A stretch of DNA of 64,000 nt from Providencia rettgeri (GCF_001874625.1 NZ_CP017671.1:992001-1056000), one strand, 5' to 3'. Positions 1 to 7,250 are shown, counted from the first letter of the stretch. Notes: a model not told the origin generated them from the sequence alone. A program made the numbers and translations.

Positions 1-240
1 TATGCAGGAATGTATGTTGGCTCAATTTATTTAATCCAAGGCACTTACGGATTCAATAAAGATGAACCAATTGATGTTGCCGTTGTTAATGGAAAAATGA
101 TTATTATTGACGGTCACCATCGAGCTGAAGCTGCAAGAAAGGCTGGTATTAAAGATATTCCTGTTAGAATTAATACAGTCACGAAAGAGCAAGGTGACCA
201 ATTATTACGCGAAGCAGCAGAAGCAAGGGCTAGGAGATAA
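1..240 (+). CDS. CdiA-type toxin C-terminus, ParB/Srx-like domain (5'-partial)
   Basis: The reading frame is open at the left edge of the window, so the real start lies outside. The visible 79 residues contain an IDGHHRAEAARKAGI stretch, the hallmark of ParB/sulfiredoxin-like N-terminal domains, followed by IPVRI. Such ParB-like folds are known as nuclease tips of polymorphic (CDI/Rhs) toxins, and the position directly before an immunity-like gene fits that role. The toxin's last codons contain AGGAGA, which serves as ribosome-binding site for the gene starting 1 bp after the stop, so the pair is translationally coupled. No delivery part of a CdiA protein is visible, so whether this is a complete effector or an orphan tip cannot be decided here. 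Nuclease activity is inferred. Confidence 0.7.
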   Translation, partial: YAGMYVGSIYLIQGTYGFNKDEPIDVAVVNGKMIIIDGHHRAEAARKAGIKDIPVRINTVTKEQGDQLLREAAEARARR

Positions 241-241
241 C

Positions 242-631
242 ATGTTAATCCCAATAAATGATTCAGCATTGAGAAATTTTGTTGTTATCCAAAAGAAGTT
301 AGTCACATCTTTTATGCAACAGTATCCTAATGCAAAGGATTATCAATTTCTATTGGATTTTCCTAAACATGGAACGATCCAAGTTGATGATAATACTTGG
401 AATTTCTCAAAACACGGAAAAGGAATCAAATTTTATCAAGATGATTCATCCAGTGCAACGGTAGTAGATATTCATTGCAACATTGCCGAGCCTGAAATGT
501 TTGATTTATGGCGTTTGATCCAGTATTTTCAATTAGACAATGATGCTGAATTGAAAAGTCTATTAGATGAAATGGTTAGGTCAGAGGATTTATTACTTGT
601 TTCTGATAAATTTTATACATTTAAAAGTTAG
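242..631 (+). CDS. Probable immunity protein, DUF6896-like
   Basis: This is a 129-residue soluble protein with no signal peptide or membrane segment. The ATG at 242 was chosen over an upstream in-frame start because AGGAGA lies 4 bases before it and because the upstream start would overlap the toxin frame. It carries an HGKGIKF motif, a VDIHC segment and a FDLWRLIQYF motif, which I associate with the DUF6896 family found next to polymorphic toxins; this assignment is from memory of the family pattern. Its place immediately after a toxin tip implies it neutralises the ParB-like domain. It is followed by a stem-loop and a convergent symE remnant. Confidence 0.6.
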   Translation: MLIPINDSALRNFVVIQKKLVTSFMQQYPNAKDYQFLLDFPKHGTIQVDDNTWNFSKHGKGIKFYQDDSSSATVVDIHCNIAEPEMFDLWRLIQYFQLDNDAELKSLLDEMVRSEDLLLVSDKFYTFKS

Positions 632-638
632 TATATAA

Positions 639-661
639 GATCCCAGCATCACACTGGGATC
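639..661. terminator. Stem-loop between immunity gene and symE remnant (copy 1)
   Basis: GATCCCAG (639-646) pairs with CTGGGATC (654-661) around a 7-base loop. Equivalent hairpins sit at 3036-3058 and 4211-4231, each between an immunity gene and a convergent symE copy. This suggests a shared terminator that travels with the symE segment. The T-tract is weak, so efficiency is uncertain. Confidence 0.5.
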
Positions 662-665
662 GTCC

Positions 666-894
666 TTACTTGCTCTCAGCCAACTGGATGATCAACTGTC
701 CGGCTTGGCGGGTGAGCGTAACGTTGCTACCCACCGTAAATCCGAGCTCACTCAACCACTTACCACTGATAATCAGCTGTGGGCTGGGATTCGGGCGCTG
801 TCGGTTGGGCAAGTAGCCCACTGTATACTGCCTTGATTTTACAGCCTGTTCTTTAGCTGTCGGTGTTTTTTACTTTACACTCGTCTCTAGCCAC
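666..894 (-). pseudogene. Frameshifted symE-like toxin gene (copy 1)
   Basis: On the minus strand the reading gives QYTVGYLPNRQRPN, then SPQLIISGKWL, GFTVGSNVTL and QAGQLIIQLAE, closely matching the intact SymE-like protein at 3071-3298. The span is 229 bp against 228 bp for the intact copy. The extra base lies in an A6 run where the intact gene has A5, shifting the frame about 13 codons after the start. The start would be GTG rather than ATG, still behind a GGAG box. The copy at 4245-4473 has the same A6 run. It is either a decayed gene or, less likely, a slippage-controlled one. Confidence 0.75.
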
Positions 895-1035
895 TGTGAC
901 TACTCCCCCGTCACACTAATCATCTCTCGCCAAATCTAAAAAATAACCAATCATATCTTTCCCTTTGGGTTTTTTAGCTATTTACATGATTTTTGAGTCC
1001 ATCGTGTAAAACATGAGAGCAATGGGCGCTTTAAA

Positions 1036-2703
1036 GTGATGGGTTCACTGCTGACCAATGTGAATAACAAAGGGAAAGACAGCAATACCAAGCATGCAGC
1101 GGTATCGGAGGGTAACATTGTTATTCGCGATAAAGACAATCAGAAACAAGATGTCAGCGAATTAAGCCGAGATACAGACAATGCTCATGAAAAACTCAAT
1201 ACGATTTTTGATAAAGAGAAAGAGCAAAAGCGGATAGAGAAAACGCAGTTAGTGGGCGAGTTAGGTAAGCAGATTACTGATATAGCGGTGACGAATGAAA
1301 GGATAGAAGCCACTAAGAACGAAAGGAAAAACTTTGATAAAACGCCAATGACAGACGATGAGCGTAAGAAAGCCATTGCTTCTATCAAAGATCCGAACTT
1401 AAAAGGGGATGAAACGGCCATTCGGAACGCAGTATTAAATGACCGTATAGAGAAAGCGGTTCAAGGGTCAGAATGGGGCGTTGGTGGTGATAATCGCCGT
1501 ATCGTGGAGTCAGGGACGGCGTTAATCCAAGGCTTGGTGAGCGGTGATGTGAATAAAGCGGTGGGGAATGCGAGTGCACCGTATATTGCCAATCAGATAG
1601 CCAAGAATATTGGAGAGGAAAATAAAGCAGGGCGTTTAGCGGCCCATGGTATTGCGAATGTTGCATTAGCGCTGGCAAAAGGTGAAAATGCAGGGGCACA
1701 ATCGCTGGGAGCCATGACGGGTGAAGCGATGGGGATGCTGTCGGTAGAACTGTACGGTAAAACGCTCGGTGAGCTGACGGAAGACGAAAAAGCGACAGTG
1801 AGCGCCTTTGCGAGTTTGGCAGCGGGAATAGCCGGCGGCGATACATCGAGCGCAGGCAATGCCGCCGAGGCAGGGAAGACCACGGTTGAGAATAACTATT
1901 TATCGAACAAAGATGTCCTTGATTTAAGAAAAGAGTTAATCAAAGCGACAGAAACTGGTGCAGATAAAGAACTCATATTTGACCAGTTCCGCGAGCTGAG
2001 TAAAAAGAAACGAGATGAAGCTGTCGCTGATGCGAAAGAAGGCAAAATTACAGCCAGTATCACGTCATGGTCTGATGTGCTTACTGGGGTAGACCAAGCG
2101 GACTCGTTAAAATGGATTGCATGGATAGACTCTTTAAGTGCTGATGATAGAAAAGCGCTGGTTAACTTAGTTAAAAATGAGAATGAGATAACCGCAGCGG
2201 CAATTTTTAATTCAGCGACACCCGAAGTTAAACTTGCTTTAGGTGGCAAAGAAGGCCTTGATAAAATAGGGGTAGCCGGTGTAGGCAAGAACACAGGTAT
2301 TACTGTTATATCAACGGCTATTAAAGGGAATAAAGGTACAAATGAAACAAGCCCAAAAGGCAATCAATCTTCTGAAAGCAGTTCAAATCAATTAACAATT
2401 AATAAAGGACAGCAAAATAAGCATATTGTAGGAACAAATGAGCATAAGATTTCTTTAAATGCCAACCAAAACAAAAGCATAATTACTGTTCTTCCGGAGG
2501 CGTTATTACCAAATTTAGGTAAAGGTGAGCAAGTTGGTAAAATACCAGTCGGCCAACCAGGATCGAAAGAACGAATTAATTATGGAAAAATTATTGGGAA
2601 TTATACAGATCCTGAAACTGGTAAATCTCAACCAACAACAAATGGTATTGTGCATTATGGGAAAAATGGTGTTCATATTGTCCCATCAAGGCCATCGGAG
2701 TAA
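1036..2703 (+). CDS. Orphan CdiA C-terminal fragment with VENN motif and Ntox50-type toxin
   Basis: The 555 residues resemble the distal part of a CdiA effector. Residues 1-45 match the end of the haemagglutinin-repeat region, followed by a charged helical stretch. A pretoxin region ends in VENN (residues 284-287), after which comes a variable C-terminal toxin. Residues about 459-555, with NKHIVGTN, IGNYTDPETGK and GIVHYGKNGVHIVPSRP, have the pattern of the bacterial toxin 50 family (Ntox50, predicted ribonuclease). There is no signal peptide, TPS domain or filamentous repeat, and GTG/ATG at 1036/1039 have no clear ribosome-binding site. This is therefore an orphan cassette that would need recombination into a full cdiA to be delivered. 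The paralogous start at 4610 has one extra base, keeping its upstream ATG in frame. Confidence 0.8.
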   Translation: MMGSLLTNVNNKGKDSNTKHAAVSEGNIVIRDKDNQKQDVSELSRDTDNAHEKLNTIFDKEKEQKRIEKTQLVGELGKQITDIAVTNERIEATKNERKNFDKTPMTDDERKKAIASIKDPNLKGDETAIRNAVLNDRIEKAVQGSEWGVGGDNRRIVESGTALIQGLVSGDVNKAVGNASAPYIANQIAKNIGEENKAGRLAAHGIANVALALAKGENAGAQSLGAMTGEAMGMLSVELYGKTLGELTEDEKATVSAFASLAAGIAGGDTSSAGNAAEAGKTTVENNYLSNKDVLDLRKELIKATETGADKELIFDQFRELSKKKRDEAVADAKEGKITASITSWSDVLTGVDQADSLKWIAWIDSLSADDRKALVNLVKNENEITAAAIFNSATPEVKLALGGKEGLDKIGVAGVGKNTGITVISTAIKGNKGTNETSPKGNQSSESSSNQLTINKGQQNKHIVGTNEHKISLNANQNKSIITVLPEALLPNLGKGEQVGKIPVGQPGSKERINYGKIIGNYTDPETGKSQPTTNGIVHYGKNGVHIVPSRPSE

Positions 2704-2707
2704 TAGT

Positions 2708-3019
2708 ATGAATCAAAAAGATATTAATTTAGCTAATCGCTTAAAGTTATCAGCACAAAGAGCACTGTTAGGGGCAATAACGCCAAATATTAGAACAATT
2801 TTTGTTGAATTAATTGACGATGATATTCAAATATATTTCTATTATGACGGGGTAGTCCAAGAAGATGATGAAGAAAATGCATCTATTGTTAGCTCGGAGA
2901 TTATTGCTGACTTCGATGATGAATTTGACATTAATTTAGTAATTAAACAGGTTGACTATCCGATGGATATTATACAACCCAGTGGTATGTGCGTTTATTA
3001 TAGAAAAGAAGTTCAATAA
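2708..3019 (+). CDS. Probable immunity protein for the Ntox50-type toxin
   Basis: The gene encodes 103 residues, acidic, with the segments ALLGAITPNIRTI, IYFYYDGVV and SSEIIADF. It resembles a family of small acidic proteins that recur next to polymorphic toxins, but I cannot name it with certainty. The ATG at 2708 lies 4 bp after the toxin stop. A longer in-frame reading from 2525 overlaps the toxin gene and is rejected. The role, binding and blocking the toxin encoded just upstream, is inferred from position and size. Confidence 0.65.
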   Translation: MNQKDINLANRLKLSAQRALLGAITPNIRTIFVELIDDDIQIYFYYDGVVQEDDEENASIVSSEIIADFDDEFDINLVIKQVDYPMDIIQPSGMCVYYRKEVQ

Positions 3020-3035
3020 TCCTTTTAGGAAAAAA

Positions 3036-3058
3036 GCTCCCAGCCCTACACTGGGATC
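3036..3058. terminator. Stem-loop between immunity gene and symE (copy 2)
   Basis: CTCCCAG pairs with CTGGGAT(C) around a 7-base loop, preceded by an A-run that becomes a T-run on the minus strand. It therefore fits a terminator for the minus-strand symE gene and possibly for the plus-strand immunity gene. It is homologous to the hairpins at 639 and 4211. Confidence 0.5.
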
Positions 3059-3070
3059 TCCTTAGCCGCC

Positions 3071-3298
3071 TTACTCCCCCTCAGCCAGCCGGATAATTAA
3101 CTGTCCGGCTTGGCGAGTGAGGGTATAGTGTCTACCGACCTCAAACCCCATCTCTTTCAGCCACTTACCGCTTAAGGTGAGTTGTGGGCTGGAGTTGGGC
3201 TTACCGCGGTTCGGGGCGTAACCTACTGTATACTGTCTGGTTTTAACCACTTCTTCTTTAGCTGTCGGTGTTTTTACACTACAATCGCGCTTAGCCAT
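3071..3298 (-). CDS. symE: SymE-like type I toxin, intact copy
   Basis: The 75-residue protein has the SymE fold signature (SpoVT/AbrB-related): RQYTVGYAPN, SPQLTLSGKWL, GFEVGRHYTL and QAGQLIIRLAE. E. coli SymE is an SOS-induced RNA-cleaving or nucleoid-condensing toxin held down by the antisense RNA SymR. The start ATG is preceded by AAAGGAGTAG on the minus strand, a strong ribosome-binding site. It is the only unbroken copy of three in this array. It faces the immunity gene on its left and is divergent from the deaminase fragment on its right. No LexA box was recognised upstream, so the regulation of the E. coli gene should not be assumed. Confidence 0.75.
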   Translation of the reverse strand: MAKRDCSVKTPTAKEEVVKTRQYTVGYAPNRGKPNSSPQLTLSGKWLKEMGFEVGRHYTLTRQAGQLIIRLAEGE

Positions 3299-3327
3299 GG
3301 TGACTACTCCTTTAGTTGCTGTGGTTA

Positions 3328-3361
3328 GCAGTTAAAGCGAGTTGCACCTCGTTTTAACTGC
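3328..3361. promoter_or_regulatory. Strong inverted repeat upstream of symE
   Basis: GCAGTTAAAGCGAG (3328-3341) pairs with CTCGTTTTAACTGC (3348-3361), 13 of 14 positions plus a G-U pair, around a 6-base loop. It lies 30-63 bp upstream of the intact symE start and inside the 5' end of the deaminase fragment frame. It is absent from the two broken symE copies. Possible roles are a terminator for an antisense RNA or a recombination scar. No T-tract follows. Confidence 0.4.
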
Positions 3362-3680
3362 GCTAAAAATCTGGTTAATTACTCTTTGTTGTCCACCGTT
3401 TAGCTATAAAGTGATACGTGAAGATAAAAATAGCTTCACTAGTGTAGGTGACATTGATGCGAAGAAAACAAATTTCAATCATGCCGAACAGAAGTTATTT
3501 AACCACATTCAAGATTCATACAAAGGACAAAAAGCAGATGTAAACATGGCAATACAAAATACATCTCAAAATAAACAAGGAATGTGTGTGAGTTGTGGCT
3601 ATACAAGTCAAAATTTTGCAGAGAACAATAAAAATCTTAATGTAAATATCTATCAAGGCTCTACGGGTAAAAACAAATGA
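3342..3680 (+). CDS. Orphan deaminase-type toxin tip (N-terminally truncated)
   Basis: From about codon 21 the frame reads as a toxin tip with HAEQKL (HxE, residues 47-49), followed 30 residues later by MCVSCG (CxxC, residues 82-85). This is the zinc-binding arrangement of the cytidine-deaminase superfamily, used by several polymorphic toxins. The first 20 residues lie in the inverted repeat at 3328-3361 and look unrelated, so the apparent ATG start is probably accidental. The VENN/pretoxin part is missing. The TGA stop overlaps the immunity start (ATGA), which is typical of a toxin/immunity pair. As it stands the gene is likely a silent donor cassette. The substrate (nucleic acid base or free nucleotide) is not predictable from this sequence. 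Confidence 0.65.
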   Translation: MHLVLTALKIWLITLCCPPFSYKVIREDKNSFTSVGDIDAKKTNFNHAEQKLFNHIQDSYKGQKADVNMAIQNTSQNKQGMCVSCGYTSQNFAENNKNLNVNIYQGSTGKNK

Positions 3681-4201
3681 TGAACAATGAACTAATCAAT
3701 TATCTGCATTCTGTTTATCCAGAATTACCGATTGATTTTAGCTATATGCGAGGTTACTCAGCTGATGAAATCCAGAAAATTGAACGCTTATACGATATTA
3801 AAGTTACAGACCAGTTGTATGATTTTTTAACAAGTATTGGTCGTTGCAGTGGTGGTCTTTTTGGTGATGACCCTCTTCTTTTTTACCAAAATCAAAAGAC
3901 TATTAGAGGGGATATTTTGTTTCAGATCGGTTCAAGACAAGATTTAGCTTCTATTCAAAGACATGACTTATTGAAGCAAAAACCTTTTTTTATCTCTGTA
4001 GAAAGCTATACGCAGTATTTTTTTGTTTTAACAGCTTCTGATAACCCTGACCTTATTTATCAATATGATGAAAATGAAGAAACCGTAGAAGCTACAGATT
4101 GGGATCTTAAAAATTATTTAAGACATGTTGTTAATGTATACACTCGAAATTACGATGTTAAAGCATCTTTCGATCAACATGGTGAACTTATTATTATTTG
4201 A
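3677..4201 (+). CDS. SMI1/KNR4-like immunity protein
   Basis: The 174-residue protein starts by overlapping the deaminase tip by 4 bases (ATGA). Its N-terminal half (YPELPIDFSYMRGYSADEIQ, then LYDFLTSIGRCSGGLFGDD) has the layout of the SMI1/KNR4 (SUKH) superfamily, the most frequent immunity fold next to deaminase and nuclease toxins. The remainder predicts alternating strands, with a C-terminal Tyr/Asp-rich stretch. No signal or membrane segment is seen. Neutralising the HxE/CxxC toxin is inferred from adjacency and translational coupling. Confidence 0.7.
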   Translation: MMNNELINYLHSVYPELPIDFSYMRGYSADEIQKIERLYDIKVTDQLYDFLTSIGRCSGGLFGDDPLLFYQNQKTIRGDILFQIGSRQDLASIQRHDLLKQKPFFISVESYTQYFFVLTASDNPDLIYQYDENEETVEATDWDLKNYLRHVVNVYTRNYDVKASFDQHGELIII

Positions 4202-4210
4202 TTGCTTAAA

Positions 4211-4231
4211 ATCCCAGCTCTATACTGGGAT
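4211..4231. terminator. Stem-loop between immunity gene and symE remnant (copy 3)
   Basis: ATCCCAG (4211-4217) pairs with CTGGGAT (4225-4231) around a 7-base loop. It is homologous to the hairpins at 639 and 3036 and marks the left edge of the second long direct repeat. Confidence 0.5.
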
Positions 4232-4244
4232 CTCCTTATCTGCC

Positions 4245-4473
4245 TTATTCCCCTTCAGCCAGCCGGATAATCAACTGTCCGGCTTGGCGTGTGAGGGTGA
4301 AATGACTTCCCACCGTAAACCCAAGCTCATTCAGACACTTACCACTGATAATCAGCTGTGGGCTGGGGTTCGGGCGCTGTCGGTTGGGCAAGTACCCCAC
4401 TGTATACTGTCTTGATTTTACCGCCTGTTCTTTAGCTGTCGGTGTTTTTTACTTTACACTCGTCTCTAGCCAC
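4245..4473 (-). pseudogene. Frameshifted symE-like toxin gene (copy 3)
   Basis: Translation on the minus strand gives QYTVGYLPNRQRPN, SPQLIISGKCL and QAGQLIIRLAE, clearly SymE-like. The span is 229 bp, with the same A6 run as the copy at 666-894, so the start codon (GTG) and the conserved core are in different frames. One Trp of the core (GKW) is read as Cys. The shared lesion shows that R1 and R2 duplicated after the frameshift, or that it is tolerated. Confidence 0.75.
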
Positions 4474-4609
4474 TGTGACTACTCCCCGTCATGCCAATCA
4501 TCGGTATGCTCTTCTCTTAGGCGTTCGCCAAATCTAAAAAATAACCAATCATATCTTGCCCTTTGGGCTTTTAGCTATTTACATGATTTTTGAGTCCATC
4601 GTGTAAAAC

Positions 4610-4843
4610 ATGAGAGCAATGGGCACTATCAAAGTGGTGGGTTCACTGCTGACCAATGTGAATAACAAAGGGAAAGACAGCAATACCACGCATGCTGCGG
4701 TATCGGAAGGTGAGATAATCCTTCGTGATAAGGCTAATCAGAAGCAAGATATACCTCTACTCAGATGGCAAAATTTATTAAAACATCATAAATATACACA
4801 ATGGTTATCTTTGCAAACTCATAATATGAACAAGCTTATATAA
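4610..4843 (+). pseudogene. CdiA junction scar without a toxin
   Basis: The frame begins with the same CdiA segment as 1036 (VGSLLTNVNNKGKDSN, then NQKQDI) but leaves CdiA homology after about 45 codons. It then runs through unrelated sequence into the 3' end of the opposite-strand LRR gene. No VENN motif, toxin or immunity gene follows. It looks like the end of the cassette array, where a CT/immunity module was lost or not acquired. Confidence 0.65.
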
Positions 4844-5711
4844 AAACAGTACAACCTCGGCTTCTTAGTATTTTTACAATCGCAGGTTCTATACTAAAAT
4901 TATTCCATCGTAAGTCTAGCTTCATTAGTTTTGGTATATTTACTAGGCTATCGGGTAAATTACTAAGCTGATTAGCACGTAAATCTAGATATTGAAGTGA
5001 CTCAATTTCCCCAATAGAGCTCGGTAGTGAATATAGTTTATTAAACCTTAAATTAAGAGTGTGAAGATGTTTAAGATTTGATATCTTTGAAGATATGTTA
5101 TCAATTTTATTATTATTTAAGTCGAGTATTCTTATTGCAGCTAAACCTAAAATATCATCGGGTATATGAGTTACTGAATTATTCATTAAATAAACCTCAT
5201 GGACACCTGATAGCTGCGTGATCGAGTTTGTTAAATCTGTAATTTGATTGTTATATAATCTTAATTCTTTCAAATTTGTTAACTTAGAAAATTGGTCAGG
5301 AAGTTTTTTTAATTGGTTATCAGTGGCATTAAAATATAACAAGTCGTGTAGGTTTGATAATGATTCAGGAAGCTTTTTAATACCATTATCGCTTAAATAA
5401 AGAAATTGTAGCTTATTTAGGTTACCAATTTCGGTAATGACCTCATTAATGCTATTATGCCCTAAATCTAGCATCTCAAGATAACAAAGGCTTGCTATGT
5501 CAGTAGGGATTGATTTAAGTTCATTACAAGATAAGTTAAGGACTTTTAATGATTTACATTGGGTTATTAATGATGGGAACTCCGCTAACTTATTGTTATA
5601 TGCACTAATAACACTATAGGAAAATGGCGATGAAATTAATGAATCAATTTCTAGATGGTGACCTGAATCTAAATTTAACGCTAAACTAGAATCTGAATGT
5701 TGGTGTAACAT
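4836..5711 (-). CDS. Leucine-rich repeat protein
   Basis: The protein is 291 residues from the ATG at 5711, which has AGGGAGA about 6 bases upstream. The longer reading from a TTG at 5789 lacks such a site. After some 50 N-terminal residues without repeats come 10-11 tandem repeats of about 23 residues with the pattern LxxLxLxxNxLxxLPxxIxxL, ending close to the C-terminus. No signal peptide, membrane segment or E3-ligase (NEL) domain is seen, so a cytosolic protein-binding scaffold is the neutral reading. It lies at the right edge of the CDI cassette array, convergent with the empty scar and divergent from the thioredoxin gene. No function can be assigned from sequence. Confidence 0.8.
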   Translation of the reverse strand: MLHQHSDSSLALNLDSGHHLEIDSLISSPFSYSVISAYNNKLAEFPSLITQCKSLKVLNLSCNELKSIPTDIASLCYLEMLDLGHNSINEVITEIGNLNKLQFLYLSDNGIKKLPESLSNLHDLLYFNATDNQLKKLPDQFSKLTNLKELRLYNNQITDLTNSITQLSGVHEVYLMNNSVTHIPDDILGLAAIRILDLNNNKIDNISSKISNLKHLHTLNLRFNKLYSLPSSIGEIESLQYLDLRANQLSNLPDSLVNIPKLMKLDLRWNNFSIEPAIVKILRSRGCTVFI

Positions 5712-5839
5712 AGGTTTCTCCCTATGATGAGTAAGTGAGTTACCCTTAAATTTCAGGTAACGCTCAAAGTCAGTAATAGTATAAAACAACCACGATATTC
5801 TAATTAAACAAAATAATACATAACAAAAGGTAGGAAATA

Positions 5840-6184
5840 ATGTCTAATATCTTGTTATTAGATAGCGACAATTTTTCACGTATGCTTTATCAGCCTGAAC
5901 AACAACCTGGGCAGTGCGTTATTGTTTATTTTTCGGCTTCTTGGTGTGTACCATGTAAGAACATGCAACCTATTTTCCAACAAGTCGCGAACCACATTGA
6001 TGATAAAAAAATAGTTTTTGGGGTTGTCGATATTGCACAATCACCAACTTTAGCACCTAAGTACGGGATAAAAACTGTACCCACTATCGCAATTTTTCAG
6101 GACACTCGGTTAGTTCACACGATTGCAGGAGAGGTACCCTTAAATAATGTATTAATGGTATTGAAGCAGGTGCTCGATAGTTAG
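5840..6184 (+). CDS. Thioredoxin-like protein
   Basis: The 114-residue protein has a thioredoxin fold: YFSASWCVPCK places the redox pair at Cys36 and Cys39, and the cis-proline loop appears as KTVPTIAIF. The motif is WCVPC rather than the WCGPC of TrxA, which usually signals a specialised or host-lineage thioredoxin. There is no signal peptide, so a cytoplasmic disulfide reductase is most likely. The start has AGGAAATA upstream. It stands alone between the LRR gene and the TauE-like exporter, 56 bp before the latter, and may share its transcript. Confidence 0.85.
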   Translation: MSNILLLDSDNFSRMLYQPEQQPGQCVIVYFSASWCVPCKNMQPIFQQVANHIDDKKIVFGVVDIAQSPTLAPKYGIKTVPTIAIFQDTRLVHTIAGEVPLNNVLMVLKQVLDS

Positions 6185-6240
6185 TAATATTCGATTTTTT
6201 GCGTTAAGTTAACTCTAACTACTCATACAAGACATTCACA

Positions 6241-7035
6241 ATGTTAATACTTATTTTAGAAGGTGTATTAATCGGTTGCTTACTTGGTTTAACTGGGGCC
6301 GGTGGCGGGATTCTTGCTGTCCCCGCCCTGATGGTAAGCCAGAACTGGAGTGTAGCTTTAGCCGCTCCAGTTGGTCTTTTGGCAGTGACACTCGCTGCTT
6401 TGGTTGGTGCAATTCAAGGGCTTATAAATAAAACTATTCGATATAAAGCTGCTATTTGGATTGCGTTATTAAGCATACCTACGGCTAAATATGGTATCTA
6501 TCTTTCCCATATTATCTCTCCGGTTTGGTTAACGCTCACTTTCAGCATGGTTATGTTTTATGTGGCTTATCGAGGTTTTTTGGGCGAACCAAGTGAGTTA
6601 ACGCATTCAGTTTGCCAAATTAATCAAGAAACAGGAAAGTTTATTTGGAATATGAAAACTGCTGCTGTACTTGGTGGTATTGGTATAATTTCTGGGTTAT
6701 TGACAGGGTTGCTCGGGGTGGGTGGGGGTTTTGTGATAGTCCCAGCACTACGGAAGTTTACCAATTTAAATATGAAGAGTATTATCGCAACATCATTACT
6801 GGTGATTTTTTGTATTGGTAGTATTAGTATTTTTATTAATGTATTAAATGGATTCCCCTATCCAAAAGAAATTAGCTCTATTTTTATTGTCTCTTGTATT
6901 ATTGGTTTATTAATAGGGAGGTTAATAATTAATTATCTTTCAGCTAAAATGATTAAAACAATATTTTCAATATTGGTCATTATTGTTGCATTAGGCTTGT
7001 TTATTTCATCATTAAGTGAGTTGAATTTTATTTGA
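6241..7035 (+). CDS. TauE/SafE family membrane exporter
   Basis: The 264 residues form two homologous halves. Each begins with a glycine-rich motif (LTGAGGGILAVPAL near residue 19; LLGVGGGFVIVPAL near residue 159), diagnostic of the TauE/SafE (UPF0721) family. About eight membrane segments are predicted. Members export sulfite, sulfoacetate or other small organosulfur anions across the inner membrane, and the substrate here is unknown. The gene follows the thioredoxin gene in the same direction; a thiol/sulfur link is only suggestive. Confidence 0.85.
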   Translation: MLILILEGVLIGCLLGLTGAGGGILAVPALMVSQNWSVALAAPVGLLAVTLAALVGAIQGLINKTIRYKAAIWIALLSIPTAKYGIYLSHIISPVWLTLTFSMVMFYVAYRGFLGEPSELTHSVCQINQETGKFIWNMKTAAVLGGIGIISGLLTGLLGVGGGFVIVPALRKFTNLNMKSIIATSLLVIFCIGSISIFINVLNGFPYPKEISSIFIVSCIIGLLIGRLIINYLSAKMIKTIFSILVIIVALGLFISSLSELNFI

Positions 7036-7250
7036 TTTATTAAGGGATTAATAGGTGATCGATTAATCTATGTGGTATGCCACTATTTTTGATAAACTGT
7101 AGTTTAACCTATCATAATGGCATAAAATCGATTTATCTTCATCCGCAAATAGGTATAATGAATAATCGCATTTTTTCTGCCCTGATAAAGATTGATATGA
7201 ACTAATATTATATTCATCGGGGTGGTCATTAAAGGTTAACTAATATAATT

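Larger units (their letters stand above)
639..1152 (+). repeat. Long direct repeat R1 (symE remnant + CdiA junction)
   Basis: The stretch from the stem-loop through the symE remnant, the spacer and the first codons of the CdiA fragment (up to CAGAAACAAGAT) is repeated at 4211-4750 in the same orientation, with scattered substitutions and small indels. The two copies bracket the Ntox50 and deaminase toxin modules. Homologous recombination between them would delete those modules. The repeat was recognised by eye; exact identity was not computed. Confidence 0.75.
4211..4750 (+). repeat. Long direct repeat R2 (symE remnant + CdiA junction)
   Basis: This is the second copy of the segment at 639-1152. 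It is nearly identical across the symE core and from GTCCATCGTG through the CdiA codons up to CAGAAGCAAGAT, after which the sequences diverge abruptly. It holds an extra insertion around 4490-4530 compared with R1. Confidence 0.75.

Noticed and set aside
1385-2363. Long minus-strand frames opposite the CdiA fragment
   Set aside because: They lie antisense to a well-supported gene, have skewed composition (Ser/Pro/Leu-rich) and no ribosome-binding site or family similarity.
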